A stretch of DNA of 64,000 bases from the NCBI RefSeq assembly GCF_001425755.1, contig NZ_LMDH01000001.1, positions 2,928,852 to 2,992,851 of the forward strand, given 5' to 3'. The stretch is from Aeromicrobium sp. Root344. GTDB taxonomy: Bacteria; Actinomycetota; Actinomycetes; Propionibacteriales; Nocardioidaceae. Shown here piece by piece: positions 24,029 through 32,833 of this stretch. The position numbers and the translations under genes were made by a program. Numbering within the stretch: the first letter of the stretch is position 1; the number at the start of each line of letters is the position of its first letter. Under the pieces are notes generated by a model that was not told the DNA's origin, did not search any database, and saw only the letters and a list, made by a program, of their open reading frames with translations.

Positions 24029-24030
24029 CG

Positions 24031-24630
24031 ATGGAGAAGTTCTCGACTCACACAGGGGTGGGCGCTCCGCTGCGGCGCAGCAACGTCGACACCGACCAGA
24101 TCATCCCCGCCGTCTGGCTCAAGAAGGTCACGCGTGACGGCTTCGAGGAGGGCCTGTTCTCGGCCTGGCGCAGCGATCCGTCGTTCGTGCTCAACCAGGA
24201 CGCCTACAAGAACGCCACGGTCCTCGTCGCCGGCCCCGACTTCGGCACCGGATCGTCGCGTGAGCACGCCGTGTGGGCGCTGCAGAACTACGGTTTCAAG
24301 GTCGTCATCTCGCCCCGCTTCGGAGACATCTTCCGCGGCAACTCCGGCAAGGCCGGACTGCTGGCCGCGCAGGTCGACGACAAGGTCGTGCAGCGGCTGT
24401 GGGACTACCTCGACACCAACCCCGGCGCGACGATCACGGTCGACCTCGAGTCGCGCACGGTCAAGGCCGGCGACGGCGTCGACGCGATCGAGGACTCGTT
24501 CACGATCGACGACTACACCCGCTGGCGCCTGCTCGAGGGCCTCGACGACGTCGGCATCACGCTGAGCCACGAGGACGACATCGTCACCTACGAGAAGTCG
24601 CGCCCGAGCTTCAAGCCCGCCACCCTCTGA
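24031..24630 (+). CDS. leuD: 3-isopropylmalate dehydratase small subunit
   Basis: A 199-residue swivel-domain partner of Leu[21 protein letters not shown] at residues 4-23 and the substrate-binding loop [14 protein letters not shown] near 71 are characteristic, as is [15 protein letters not shown] near 100. Length is normal. It is co-transcribed with leuC. Confidence 0.97.
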   Translation: MEKFSTHTGVGAPLRRSNVDTDQIIPAVWLKKVTRDGFEEGLFSAWRSDPSFVLNQDAYKNATVLVAGPDFGTGSSREHAVWALQNYGFKVVISPRFGDIFRGNSGKAGLLAAQVDDKVVQRLWDYLDTNPGATITVDLESRTVKAGDGVDAIEDSFTIDDYTRWRLLEGLDDVGITLSHEDDIVTYEKSRPSFKPATL

Positions 24631-24640
24631 CGCCTCGGCG

Positions 24641-24829
24641 TCATTGCCAGATCTTGATCGAGGTGACCTCGCCTGACGGGGTCGTCTCGACGAACACGCG
24701 CTGGCCGATGCGCAGATGACGGATGTGCTCGGCGAGCGACTCGGCGGGGAACTCCAGCGGCATGCCCTCGTCGGTCAGGAGGCTCCCGGCCCGCGTGGAC
24801 TGGTCGAAGGTCGCGACGGTGCCCTGCAT
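24641..24829 (-). CDS. small cold-shock-domain-like protein
   Basis: A 62-residue protein. MQGTVATFDQSTRAGSLLTD resembles the first strands of the CspA OB-fold (G-x-V-x-x-F...G-x-I). The end, LRIGQRVFVETTPSGEVTSI, resembles the last strand. The aromatic RNP motifs K-G-F-G-F-I and V-F-V-H are mostly missing, so nucleic acid binding is uncertain. It ends 11 bp after leuD on the opposite strand. The start ATG 24829 matches the domain beginning; the open frame continues upstream without homology. Confidence 0.7.
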   Translation of the reverse strand: MQGTVATFDQSTRAGSLLTDEGMPLEFPAESLAEHIRHLRIGQRVFVETTPSGEVTSIKIWQ

Positions 24830-24872
24830 GGCAGCCACCCTAGTCGGCGCCGGAAGGTTTAGGCTCGCCCTC

Positions 24873-25610
24873 ATGGTGAAGCGCCCTGTTCCATTCACGA
24901 CCAAGGTGATCAAGTTCTTCGTCCGGCCGCTCCTGATGGTGACGACCAAGCGGGACTGGCAGGGCATGGAGAACCTGCCCGACGGCGGATTCGTCCTGGC
25001 GCCCAACCACGTGTCCCACGCCGACCCGTTCCTCATCGGCCACTTCATGCTCGACAACAACATCGCGCCGCGATTCCTCGCGAAGGACACCCTCGTCGGC
25101 GCCAAGTGGTACGGCTGGATCCTGCGCAACGCCCAGCAGATCCCGGTCTACCGCAGCACCGAGGGCGCCGCCGAGTCGTTGCGTGCGGCGTCGGCGGCAG
25201 TCGAGGCCGGTCATGTCGTGACGATCTACCCCGAGGGCACGATCACCCGCGACCCTGCTGCGTGGCCCATGAGCGGCCGTACGGGCGCCGTACGCGTCGC
25301 GCTGAGCACCGGCAAGCCCCTGGTCCCGCTGATGCAGTGGGGGCCCCAGGAGATCCTGTGGCCGTACGCCAAGAAGCTGCGGCTGTTCCCGCGCAAGACG
25401 ATCCACATCCGCGTCGGCAAGCCGGTGGACCTGTCCGACTTCGAGGGCAAGGAGCTCACCGAGGAGGTCCTTCATCTGGCAACCGACCGCCTGATGGACA
25501 CGTTGACTGCCATGATGGCCGAGGTGCGGGGCGAGCTGCCCTCGACACCTCGCATCGATGTGCATACCCTCAGCAAGCCGAAGACCAACTACAAGAGATT
25601 GGACTCGTGA
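24873..25610 (+). CDS. 1-acylglycerol-3-phosphate O-acyltransferase (PlsC-type)
   Basis: A 245-residue acyltransferase. NHVSHADP near residue 46 is the catalytic HxxxxD motif and YPEGTITRD near 120 the glycerol-phosphate-binding motif. One hydrophobic stretch near the N-terminus can anchor it to the inner membrane face. It acylates lysophosphatidic acid in phospholipid synthesis. ATG 24873 lies 7 nt after TAGGCT (24860-24865), a leaderless layout. gpsA starts at the next base after its stop, so both glycerol-phosphate steps are co-expressed. Confidence 0.9.
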   Translation: MVKRPVPFTTKVIKFFVRPLLMVTTKRDWQGMENLPDGGFVLAPNHVSHADPFLIGHFMLDNNIAPRFLAKDTLVGAKWYGWILRNAQQIPVYRSTEGAAESLRAASAAVEAGHVVTIYPEGTITRDPAAWPMSGRTGAVRVALSTGKPLVPLMQWGPQEILWPYAKKLRLFPRKTIHIRVGKPVDLSDFEGKELTEEVLHLATDRLMDTLTAMMAEVRGELPSTPRIDVHTLSKPKTNYKRLDS

Positions 25611-26612
25611 ATGGCGCAGACTGCCGTGATGGGCGCAGGTTCGTGGGGCACGGCCTTCGCCATGGTGCTGGCCGACGCCGGCAACGACGTACGCCTGTGG
25701 GGACGGCGGCCCGAGCTGTGCGAGACGATCAACACCAAGCACGAGAACTCCGACTACCTCCCGGGCATACCGCTGCCCAAGGAGATCACCGCGACGCACG
25801 ATCCGGCCGAGGCCATGGCTGGTGCCGAGGTCGTCGTGCTGGCGGTCCCGTCGCAGCAGCTGCGCGACAACCTCGTGTCGTGGAGCGAGCACGTGCCCGC
25901 CGACGCCGTCATGGTCAGCCTCATGAAGGGCGTCGAGCTCGGCACCCACAAGCGCATGAGCGAGGTCATCGCCGAGATCACCGGCGCCGGACCCGAGCGC
26001 ATCGCCGTCGTCTCCGGGCCCAACCTGGCTCGCGAGATCGCCAACCGTGAGCCCGCCGCCAGCGTCGTGGCCTGCGAGGACCAGGGCGTCGCCGAGCGGC
26101 TGCAGAAGCTGTGCCACACCGCGTCGTTCCGGCCCTACTCGATGACCGATGTCGTCGGCTGCGAGCTCGCCGGCACCGCCAAGAACATCATCGGACTGGC
26201 CGTCGGCGTGTGCGTGGGGCTCGGCTACGGCGACAACACCAAGGCCTCGGTCATCACCCGCGGTCTCGCCGAGACGGCGCGCCTGGGTGCTGCCATCGGC
26301 GCCGACCCGGTCACGTTCATGGGGCTCGCCGGCATGGGTGACCTCGTCGCCACCTGCTCGTCACCGCTGTCGCGCAACCGTACGTTCGGCGAGAAGCTCG
26401 GGCAGGGCATGAGCGTCGAGGAGGTCATGGGACAGACCAGCCAGGTCGCCGAAGGCGTCAAGTCGTGCGTGTCCGTCAGCGAGCTGGCGAAGCTGCACGA
26501 CGTCGAGATGCCGATCGTGGAGCACGTCGCGGCGCTGATCGCCGGCGAGATGAGCCCCGACGAGCTGGTGTCGCGCCTGATCTCCCGGCAGGCCAAGCCC
26601 GAGACGGTCTAG
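25611..26612 (+). CDS. gpsA: NAD(P)H-dependent glycerol-3-phosphate dehydrogenase
   Basis: A 333-residue dehydrogenase with the Rossmann motif MGAGSWGTAFAMVLADAG at residues 7-24. Catalytic Lys and Asn lie in ELAGTAKNIIGLAVGVCVGL near 185, and GLAGMGDLVATCSSPLSRN near 240 is also diagnostic. It makes glycerol-3-phosphate for phospholipids. It directly follows the acyltransferase gene with no gap, indicating an operon. Confidence 0.96.
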   Translation: MAQTAVMGAGSWGTAFAMVLADAGNDVRLWGRRPELCETINTKHENSDYLPGIPLPKEITATHDPAEAMAGAEVVVLAVPSQQLRDNLVSWSEHVPADAVMVSLMKGVELGTHKRMSEVIAEITGAGPERIAVVSGPNLAREIANREPAASVVACEDQGVAERLQKLCHTASFRPYSMTDVVGCELAGTAKNIIGLAVGVCVGLGYGDNTKASVITRGLAETARLGAAIGADPVTFMGLAGMGDLVATCSSPLSRNRTFGEKLGQGMSVEEVMGQTSQVAEGVKSCVSVSELAKLHDVEMPIVEHVAALIAGEMSPDELVSRLISRQAKPETV

Positions 26613-26613
26613 G

Positions 26614-27681
26614 TCAGCTGAACGCGGCGAGCACGTTCTGGATGTCGATCCAGAGGTCCTCGACGTCCTCGATGCCCACCGAGAACCGGATCAGGCCCTC
26701 GGGCACGGACTCCGGCTCTTGGGGATGCCGGCGACGCCGCTCCCAGGTCGACTCGACCCCACCGAGACTCGTGGCGTACGTGATGATGTCGCTCTGCTCG
26801 GTCATCTTCTGCGCCACCTGGGCGCCGCCGGCGACCTCGAACGCGATGATCGTGCCGAAGCCGGGGTAGCGCGAGTAGACGATGCGGCTCGAGGCCGAGA
26901 GCCGCTTGTGCAGCTCCTTGGCGTTGGCCTCGGCCCGGTCGAGCCGCACGTGGAGCGTACGCATGCCGCGCACGGCGAGCCACGTCTCCATCGCGCCGGG
27001 GATGGCGCCGAGCACCGAGCGGCGCTTCTCGATCGCGGCGTAGGCCCGGTCGCTGTTGGTCACCACGGCGCCGAGAATGACGTCGCTGTGGCCGGACAGC
27101 AGCTTGGACGCCGAGTGCACCACGAAGTCGGCGCCGAGCTCGAGCGGCTTCTGGCGCAGGGGAGTGGCGAACGTGTTGTCGACGGCCACGGCGGTCCCCG
27201 CCCGCGACGCGGCCTGCGAGATCGCGGCGATGTCGGCGATCTCCAGCGACGGGTTGGTCGGCGACTCGATCCACACCAGGGCGGCGCTCTCGGCAGCGTT
27301 GATGACCAGCTGGGTGTTGTCGATGTCGACGAGCTTGAGATCGATCTGGCCGCGCCGGGCTCGCTCGTGGAGCTGGGTGAGGGTGCCGTAGTAGGCGTGC
27401 CGGGGTGCGACGACCGTGGCCTTGCTGGGCACCAGGTCGAACAAGGCGCTCGTGGCGGCGGTGCCGGACGCGAAGGAGAGGGCACGCCCGCCCTCGAGGG
27501 CGCCCAGGACCGTCTCGAACGAGTCCCACGTGGGATTGCCCTGCCTGCCGTACTCGGACGTTCCACCCGGAACCAACGCGCTCGCGAGCGTGATCGGAGC
27601 GTTGAGCGGTCCCCCCGGGACGCGGTTCGGCCGCCCTGCGCCAACAGCGATGGTCGAGGGCGAAAGTTCGTGTCCGGGCAT
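26614..27681 (-). CDS. PLP-dependent transsulfuration enzyme (cystathionine gamma-synthase/lyase family)
   Basis: A 355-residue fold-type I PLP enzyme. The cofactor-binding Lys lies in VVHSASKLLSGHSDVILGAV near residue 190, FASGTAATSAL near 70 binds the phosphate, and VDNTFATPL near 168 supplies the Asp. SLGGVESTWERR near 310 is typical of the Cys/Met metabolism family. The exact reaction (synthase, beta- or gamma-lyase) cannot be assigned. ATG 27681 has CATGAT 6 nt upstream. It is convergent with gpsA and divergent from ddl. Confidence 0.9.
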   Translation of the reverse strand: MPGHELSPSTIAVGAGRPNRVPGGPLNAPITLASALVPGGTSEYGRQGNPTWDSFETVLGALEGGRALSFASGTAATSALFDLVPSKATVVAPRHAYYGTLTQLHERARRGQIDLKLVDIDNTQLVINAAESAALVWIESPTNPSLEIADIAAISQAASRAGTAVAVDNTFATPLRQKPLELGADFVVHSASKLLSGHSDVILGAVVTNSDRAYAAIEKRRSVLGAIPGAMETWLAVRGMRTLHVRLDRAEANAKELHKRLSASSRIVYSRYPGFGTIIAFEVAGGAQVAQKMTEQSDIITYATSLGGVESTWERRRRHPQEPESVPEGLIRFSVGIEDVEDLWIDIQNVLAAFS

Positions 27682-27717
27682 GAGGACATCATGCCCTGAC
27701 CGGTATCGTGCTCGACA

Positions 27718-28788
27718 ATGAGCCTCTCGGTGGACACCTCAGTCGGCAAACCAAGACTTGCTGTCATTTTTGGCGGCCGTTCCAGTGAGCACGGGGTTTC
27801 CTGTCTCACCGCACGCGAGGTCATCGCGGCCATCGACCAGGATCGCTACGAGGTCCACCCCGTCGGCATCACCCGCGCCGGGGTCTGGGTCCGGGAGACG
27901 GCCGAGTGGCCCGAGCTCGCCGCTGGTCAGCTGCCTGAGGTACGTGACGACCGCCCGGCGTTCGCGTGGGAGGACCTGCGCGGGTTCGACGCGGTGTTCC
28001 CGTTGCTCCACGGCCCTTGGGGCGAGGACGGCACGATCCAGGGCCTGCTCGAGATGGCCGACGTCCGCTACGTCGGCGCCGGGGTGCTCTCCAGCGCCGT
28101 GAGCATGGACAAGCCGTTCACCAAGACGGTCTTCTCCGCCGCCGGGCTGCCGCAGATCCCCTACGTCACGGTGCTCCCGTGGCAGTGGAAGGGCGAGCGT
28201 GAGCGGGTCGAGGCGCGCATCCGTGCGCTCGGCCTGCCGGTCTTCGTCAAGCCCGCGCGAGCCGGCTCGAGCTCCGGCGTCACGATGGTCGACACGTGGG
28301 AGGAGCTCGACAGCGCCGTCAACAAAGCGCGCGACTTCGACCCCAAGGTCATCGTCGAAGCCGGTGCCAAGGGCAAGCGCGAGCTCGAGTGCGCCGTCAT
28401 CCAGGAGCCCGACGGCAAGCCCGTCGCCAGCCTCGTCGGCGAGATCACGGTCGAGGCGGACTCAGCCCACGAGTTCTACGACTTCGAGGCGAAGTACCTC
28501 GACGGCACGAGTCGCAACGTCGTGCCGGCCGACATCTCCGTGACGCTCAGCGAGCGCATTCGCACGTACGCCGTGCAGGCCTTCGAGGCGGTCGGCTGCG
28601 AGGGTCTCGCCCGCGTCGACTTCTTCCTGACCGACGACGGGCTGGTCATCAACGAGATCAACACGATGCCGGGCTTCACGCCCTACTCGATGTTCCCCGT
28701 GCTCTGGCAGGCGAGCGGGATGTCCTATCCCGAGCTCGTCGACCGGCTGATCCAGCTCGCCCTGGGACGCGAGACCGGGCTGCGCTAG
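27718..28788 (+). CDS. ddl: D-alanine--D-alanine ligase
   Basis: A 356-residue ATP-grasp enzyme joining two D-alanines for peptidoglycan. LAVIFGGRSSEHGVSC near residue 12 is the N-terminal signature. FPLLHGPWGEDGTIQG lies near 96, FVKPARAGSSSGVT near 179 binds ATP, and the Mg site is in VINEINTMPGFTPYSMFP near 310. ATG 27718 has TATCGT 8 nt upstream. Its stop overlaps the DUF3515 gene stop by 4 bp at a CTAG. Confidence 0.96.
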   Translation: MSLSVDTSVGKPRLAVIFGGRSSEHGVSCLTAREVIAAIDQDRYEVHPVGITRAGVWVRETAEWPELAAGQLPEVRDDRPAFAWEDLRGFDAVFPLLHGPWGEDGTIQGLLEMADVRYVGAGVLSSAVSMDKPFTKTVFSAAGLPQIPYVTVLPWQWKGERERVEARIRALGLPVFVKPARAGSSSGVTMVDTWEELDSAVNKARDFDPKVIVEAGAKGKRELECAVIQEPDGKPVASLVGEITVEADSAHEFYDFEAKYLDGTSRNVVPADISVTLSERIRTYAVQAFEAVGCEGLARVDFFLTDDGLVINEINTMPGFTPYSMFPVLWQASGMSYPELVDRLIQLALGRETGLR

Positions 28789-29237
28789 ACGCAGGGCTTC
28801 TTGACCGGGTCGTGCCGCGCGATGGAGTCGGCCAGGTCGGCCAAGGCGTCGGCCTCGGGCGCGTAGTCGTCGGGCACCTCGACGCTGACGTAGTAGTCGC
28901 GGCCGATCGTCGTGAACAGGTAGCCGTCGGACGTCGTCTCGCTGAACCAGCCGACGTCGTCGACCATGTCGCACCGCGACGCCGGCCCGAGATCGTTGGG
29001 CTTCTCGACGCCACACCGCAGGATGATCGCGGGGTCGCCCCACGCGGAAGCGTTCTCACCCTTGACCATCCGGTTCTTCTGACCAGCGACCTTCAGCGGC
29101 CGGTCGGCGAACAGGCCCTTGCAGTTGACCTCCGTGCCACGCACGGTCGGGTACTCGTCGACCGAGAGCTCCGATCCGCAGCCCGCCGTGAGGAGAGCGG
29201 TGCAGAGTGCGGCGGCGAGGAGAAGGCGCCGTGCCAC
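28785..29237 (-). CDS. DUF3515 lipoprotein
   Basis: A 150-residue protein with a lipoprotein signal peptide: RRLLLAAALCTALLTAGC, the Cys at residue 20 being the lipid-attachment site. The mature part contains four Cys and an acidic region, fitting DUF3515, which regularly sits between ddl and thiL in actinobacteria. It faces the outside of the membrane; function unknown. The stop overlaps ddl tail to tail. Confidence 0.85.
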   Translation of the reverse strand: MARRLLLAAALCTALLTAGCGSELSVDEYPTVRGTEVNCKGLFADRPLKVAGQKNRMVKGENASAWGDPAIILRCGVEKPNDLGPASRCDMVDDVGWFSETTSDGYLFTTIGRDYYVSVEVPDDYAPEADALADLADSIARHDPVKKPCV

Positions 29238-29239
29238 GC

Positions 29240-29476
29240 CTAGATGCGGACGATGGGGCAGGTGAGCGTACGGGTGATGCCGGGAACGTTCTGGATCGTG
29301 GTGACGACCAGCGCGCCGAGCTCGTCGACGCTGGGGCCCTCGGCCCGCACGATGACGTCGTAGGGTCCGGTCACGTCCTCAGCGAGCGTGACCCCGTCGA
29401 TGGCGGCGATCGCGGTCGCGACCTCGGCGGCCTTGCCGACCTCGGTCTGGACGAGGATGTATGCCTGCACAGCCAT
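29240..29476 (-). CDS. stand-alone Lrp/AsnC ligand-binding (RAM) domain protein
   Basis: A 78-residue single RAM domain: MAVQAYILVQTEVGKAAEVA opens the beta-alpha-beta fold and GPYDVIVRAEGPSVDELGAL completes it. There is no DNA-binding helix-turn-helix. Such proteins form oligomers and bind amino acids; they may modulate full-length Lrp proteins. It lies 2 nt upstream of the DUF3515 gene on the same strand and is divergent from thiL. Confidence 0.88.
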   Translation of the reverse strand: MAVQAYILVQTEVGKAAEVATAIAAIDGVTLAEDVTGPYDVIVRAEGPSVDELGALVVTTIQNVPGITRTLTCPIVRI

Positions 29477-29563
29477 CGTGGAACTCCTTCAGTAGACCGG
29501 ACTGTGCCACGCTACCCGATGCGCCTCCTCGTGTGCGCTGCCGCCTGCGACACAATGGCGCGT

Positions 29564-30520
29564 ATGGCGACCAGTGCTCCGGGCGAACCCACGATCGGCG
29601 ACATCGGCGAGTTCGGCCTGATCGACCGGGTACGCGGCGAGATCGGCGACAACCGGCACGTGCTGCTCGGTCCGGGTGACGACGCGGCGCACGTGTCCAC
29701 CAAGGACGGCACGTTCCTGGTCTCGACCGACCTGCTCGTGGAGGGCCGGCACTTCCGCCGCGACTGGTCGTCCCCGCACGACATCGGTCGCAAGGCGGCG
29801 GCCTGCAACCTCTCCGACATCAACGCCATGGGCGGGGTCGCGACGGCACTGACCGTGGGGTTCGGTGCTCCCGCCGACCTGCCGGTGTCGTGGGTGCTGG
29901 ACATGACGCGCGGGTTCGAGGTCGAGTGCGCACACGTCGGTGCCCACATCGTCGGTGGTGACGTCACGGCGTCGGACAAGATCGTCATCGCCGTCACCGC
30001 GATGGGCGACGTCACGCGCCCGGTGCTGCGCTCCGGCGCGCTGCCGGGCGACGTCGTGGCGTACGCCGGACAGCTGGGGCTCGCCGGTGCCGGGTTCGCC
30101 GCGCTGAGTCGCGGCTTCCGCTCGCCCAAGGCCGCCGTCGACGCGCACCGCGTGCCGCACCCGCCCTACGCAGCGGGTCCGCAGGCTGCCGGCGCCGGTG
30201 CGACGGCCATGACCGACATCAGCGACGGCCTGCTCGCCGACCTCGGGCACATCGCCGAGGCCAGCGGCGTCGCGATCGACCTGGTCTCCTCGACGTTCGT
30301 GGTCCCCGAGCCCGTGGCCACGGTCAGCGAGGCGCTCGGCGTCGACGCTCTGACGTTCATGCTGACCGGCGGCGACGACTACGCGCTGGTCGCCACGTTC
30401 AGCTCACAGGCCTCGCTGCCGGAGGGCTGGACCGCGATCGGCGCGGTCTCCGACGGCGCAGGCATCCTCGTCGACGGCAAGACGTACGAGGGCCCGGCAG
30501 GTCACCAGCACTTCAGGTAA
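29564..30520 (+). CDS. thiL: thiamine-monophosphate kinase
   Basis: A 318-residue AIR-synthase-fold kinase that makes thiamine diphosphate. IGEFGLIDRVRG near residue 12, LGPGDDAAHV near 32 (metal-binding Asp pair) and KAAACNLSDINAMGG near 75 are ThiL motifs, as is TDISDGLLADLGH near 215. ATG 29564 was preferred over ATG 29555 because the latter lies within the -10 hexamer CACAAT (29551-29556). Confidence 0.95.
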   Translation: MATSAPGEPTIGDIGEFGLIDRVRGEIGDNRHVLLGPGDDAAHVSTKDGTFLVSTDLLVEGRHFRRDWSSPHDIGRKAAACNLSDINAMGGVATALTVGFGAPADLPVSWVLDMTRGFEVECAHVGAHIVGGDVTASDKIVIAVTAMGDVTRPVLRSGALPGDVVAYAGQLGLAGAGFAALSRGFRSPKAAVDAHRVPHPPYAAGPQAAGAGATAMTDISDGLLADLGHIAEASGVAIDLVSSTFVVPEPVATVSEALGVDALTFMLTGGDDYALVATFSSQASLPEGWTAIGAVSDGAGILVDGKTYEGPAGHQHFR

Positions 30521-30524
30521 TGCG

Positions 30525-31022
30525 TCAGCTGACCCAGTAGCGCCGCTTGGGCACGTCGGCGAGGCCGGGGACCACCGCTTCGAGGACGCCGCCATTGGCC
30601 TCGATGACCTTGGCCGAGGCGATGTTGTCGTCGTCGCAGGTGACGAGCGCCGGGCTGATGCCCCGGGCTCGCAGCAGGTCGACCGACTGCCGCAGGATCT
30701 CCGTCGCGTAGCCGCGGCCACGGAACTGCGGCCGTACGGCATAGCCGATGTGACCGCCGAGCGTGCGCAGGAAGTCGTTGAGCTCGAAGCGCAGGGATGA
30801 CCGGCCGACGACGACCCCTCCGACGTCGGCGACGAGGTCCGCGTTGGCGACGAAGTCACCCGGCAGGTCGCGACCGTCCTCCCAGCCGTGCACGAGGTCG
30901 ACGTAGGCCGGCCAGGGCAGGTCAGGGCGATACCGATAGGACCAGTGCCCGCCCTCGGCGGCCATCTCGGCGACCGCAGCCACGGTGTCGGCCTCGTCGC
31001 TGAGCGCGAGGCGGCGAAGCAC
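30525..31022 (-). CDS. GNAT-family N-acetyltransferase
   Basis: A 165-residue acetyltransferase with the acetyl-CoA loop RPQFRGRGYATEIL near residue 105 and a preceding strand GHIGYAV. Substrate unknown. GTG 31022 lies 5 nt after the amidase stop, so the two genes probably share a transcript. The end is 4 bp from the convergent thiL stop. Confidence 0.85.
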   Translation of the reverse strand: MLRRLALSDEADTVAAVAEMAAEGGHWSYRYRPDLPWPAYVDLVHGWEDGRDLPGDFVANADLVADVGGVVVGRSSLRFELNDFLRTLGGHIGYAVRPQFRGRGYATEILRQSVDLLRARGISPALVTCDDDNIASAKVIEANGGVLEAVVPGLADVPKRRYWVS

Positions 31023-31027
31023 CAGGT

Positions 31028-32446
31028 TCAACGGTGGATCTCGGCGAACGGCTGGGCGGCCTCGAGCTCGTACGCGAGCTCCAGCAATGTCTGCTCGTCG
31101 CCGTGGTCTGCCGAGAAGTGCACGCCGATGGGCATGTCGGCCGACGAGCGGCCGAGTGGCAGCGAGATCGCCGGACCACCGGAGGCGTTGTTGAGCGGCG
31201 TGAAGGCGGCGTACTGCACGAGGCGCTCGAACATCACCTCGAACTCGACGGCGGGGGACAGGAAGCCGAGCTCGGGTGTGGCGTAGGCCAAGGTCGGCGA
31301 CAGGACCACGTCGACGTCGGCGAACGCGGCCCGGTAGCGCTGCTCGGAGCGCTTGAGGCCACGGATCGCGGTCGGCGTCCGCCAGGCCTGTCGTACGAAC
31401 CGCCGGGCGAGACCACGCGTGAACGGATCGGTCAGCGTCTTGTCGAAGTCGGGGCTCATGACCCGGCGGCCGAAGTGCTGCGTCGAGAACGCCAGGAGGC
31501 CCCAGTAGTGCTTGAAGTCCTCCATGAACGCCTTGCCGACCGGGAGCGGCACCTCGACGACGTCGTGGCCCAGTGAGCCCAGCAGGTCGGCCGTGGCCAG
31601 CACGGCCTTGCGGGTGTCCTCGTCGGTCGGCTTGCCGGTGATCGAGTCGATGATCAACCCGACCTTGAGGCGCCGGTCGGACGGGCCTTCGACGAGCCCG
31701 AGGGGCTTGAGGCCGGTCGCGGGACGATAGGCCTGCGTCGCAGCCATGAAGTGAGCCGTGTCGCGGACCGTACGGGTGACGACTCCGTTGGAGATGATGT
31801 CGACCGGCAGCTTGGCCGCCTCCGCAGCGGGTACTACGCGGCCTCGAGTGGGCTTGAGGCCGACGAGGCCGCACGCGGCGGCGGGAATGCGGATCGAGCC
31901 GCCGCCGTCGTTGGCATGGGCGATGGGCACGACCCCCGCGGCGACCAGTGCGGCGGCACCGCCTGAGGACGCCCCGGCGGAGTAGCCGGTGTTCCACGGA
32001 TTGCGGGTCGGCGGCAGCGTGGCGTACTCGGTGGTGGCATTGAAGCCGAACTCGGGCATCGTCGACTTGCCCAGGACCGTGAAGCCGGCGGACAGGAACT
32101 GGTCGGTGAACGGCGCGTGTGCCGTGGCGGGGCGAGCCTTGACCGCGAGCGAGCCCTGGTCCGACGGCAGACCGGCGAAGTCCGTGTTGTCCTTGACGAA
32201 CGTCGGCACGCCCGCGAAGACTCCCTCGGCGGGCCGCTCGGACGAGGCGAGCCCGCGCTCGAAGTCGGGGTGCTGGATCGCGTTGAGCTCGGGATTCACC
32301 CGCTCGGCGCGGGCGATGGCTGCCTCGGCAGCCTCACGGGCGCTGATGGTTCCCGCGGCAACAGCAGCGGCGACCCCGACAGTGTCGAGGTCGCCGAGTG
32401 CGTCGTCACCGAAGGCGTGGACGCGAATGCTTTTCTCGTTGGTCAC
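31028..32446 (-). CDS. amidase (amidase-signature family)
   Basis: A 472-residue amidase with the Ser-cisSer-Lys triad: Lys in TFVKDNTDF near residue 84, Ser in GYSAGASSGGAAAL near 155, and Ser in NDGGGSIRIPAAACGLVGLK near 180. It hydrolyses amides to acids and ammonia; substrate unknown, and it is not a clear GatA. GTG 32446 lies 6 nt after TAGAGT, which is inside a 14-bp palindrome, so the promoter seems operator-controlled. Confidence 0.9.
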   Translation of the reverse strand: MTNEKSIRVHAFGDDALGDLDTVGVAAAVAAGTISAREAAEAAIARAERVNPELNAIQHPDFERGLASSERPAEGVFAGVPTFVKDNTDFAGLPSDQGSLAVKARPATAHAPFTDQFLSAGFTVLGKSTMPEFGFNATTEYATLPPTRNPWNTGYSAGASSGGAAALVAAGVVPIAHANDGGGSIRIPAAACGLVGLKPTRGRVVPAAEAAKLPVDIISNGVVTRTVRDTAHFMAATQAYRPATGLKPLGLVEGPSDRRLKVGLIIDSITGKPTDEDTRKAVLATADLLGSLGHDVVEVPLPVGKAFMEDFKHYWGLLAFSTQHFGRRVMSPDFDKTLTDPFTRGLARRFVRQAWRTPTAIRGLKRSEQRYRAAFADVDVVLSPTLAYATPELGFLSPAVEFEVMFERLVQYAAFTPLNNASGGPAISLPLGRSSADMPIGVHFSADHGDEQTLLELAYELEAAQPFAEIHR

Positions 32447-32450
32447 GAGA

Positions 32451-32464
32451 TGACTCTAGAGTCA
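32451..32464 (-). promoter_or_regulatory. palindrome overlapping the amidase -10
   Basis: TGACTCTAGAGTCA is a perfect 14-bp palindrome. TAGAGT within it is placed as a -10 6 nt before GTG 32446. A repressor bound here would block the amidase/GNAT transcript; no regulator gene is adjacent. Confidence 0.5.
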
Positions 32465-32487
32465 CATCGCAACCGTGAGCCAGCGGT

Positions 32488-32673
32488 CTAGCGAGAGACC
32501 TTGCCGGCCTTGATGCACGACGTGCACACGTTGAGGTGCTTGGGGGTGCCCTCCACCACGGCGCGGACGCGCTGGATGTTGGGGTTGAAACGACGCTTGG
32601 TGCGTCGGTGCGAGAAGGAGACGTTGTGGCCGAAGCCAGGTCCCTTGGCGCACACGTCACAGACCGCAGCCAC
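32488..32673 (-). CDS. rpmB: 50S ribosomal protein L28
   Basis: A 61-residue L28 of the zinc-binding (C+) form, with paired Cys in VCDVCAKGPGFGH and VCTSCIKAGKV. The motif FSHRRTKRRFNPN is conserved. Length and charge are normal. It is divergent from the DAK2 gene, a pairing widely conserved in bacteria. Confidence 0.96.
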   Translation of the reverse strand: MAAVCDVCAKGPGFGHNVSFSHRRTKRRFNPNIQRVRAVVEGTPKHLNVCTSCIKAGKVSR

Positions 32674-32833
32674 GGCGAACTCCTGAATGTTGAGACAACT
32701 TGGATGAATGGGGCCGTCACCGCGACCTGACGGTGCGACGACAACCGCTCAAGAATAGCCGAAGACCCGACGCTGACGCGAATCAGCCCGGACGCTCCCG
32801 TCGATCCACGGTGCCGACCGATAGCCTCGCCCC

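Noticed and set aside
29207..29563. Extended N-terminus for thiL
   Set aside because: It would overlap the divergent RAM-domain gene, and ATG 29555 lies in the -10; ThiL homology begins after 29564.
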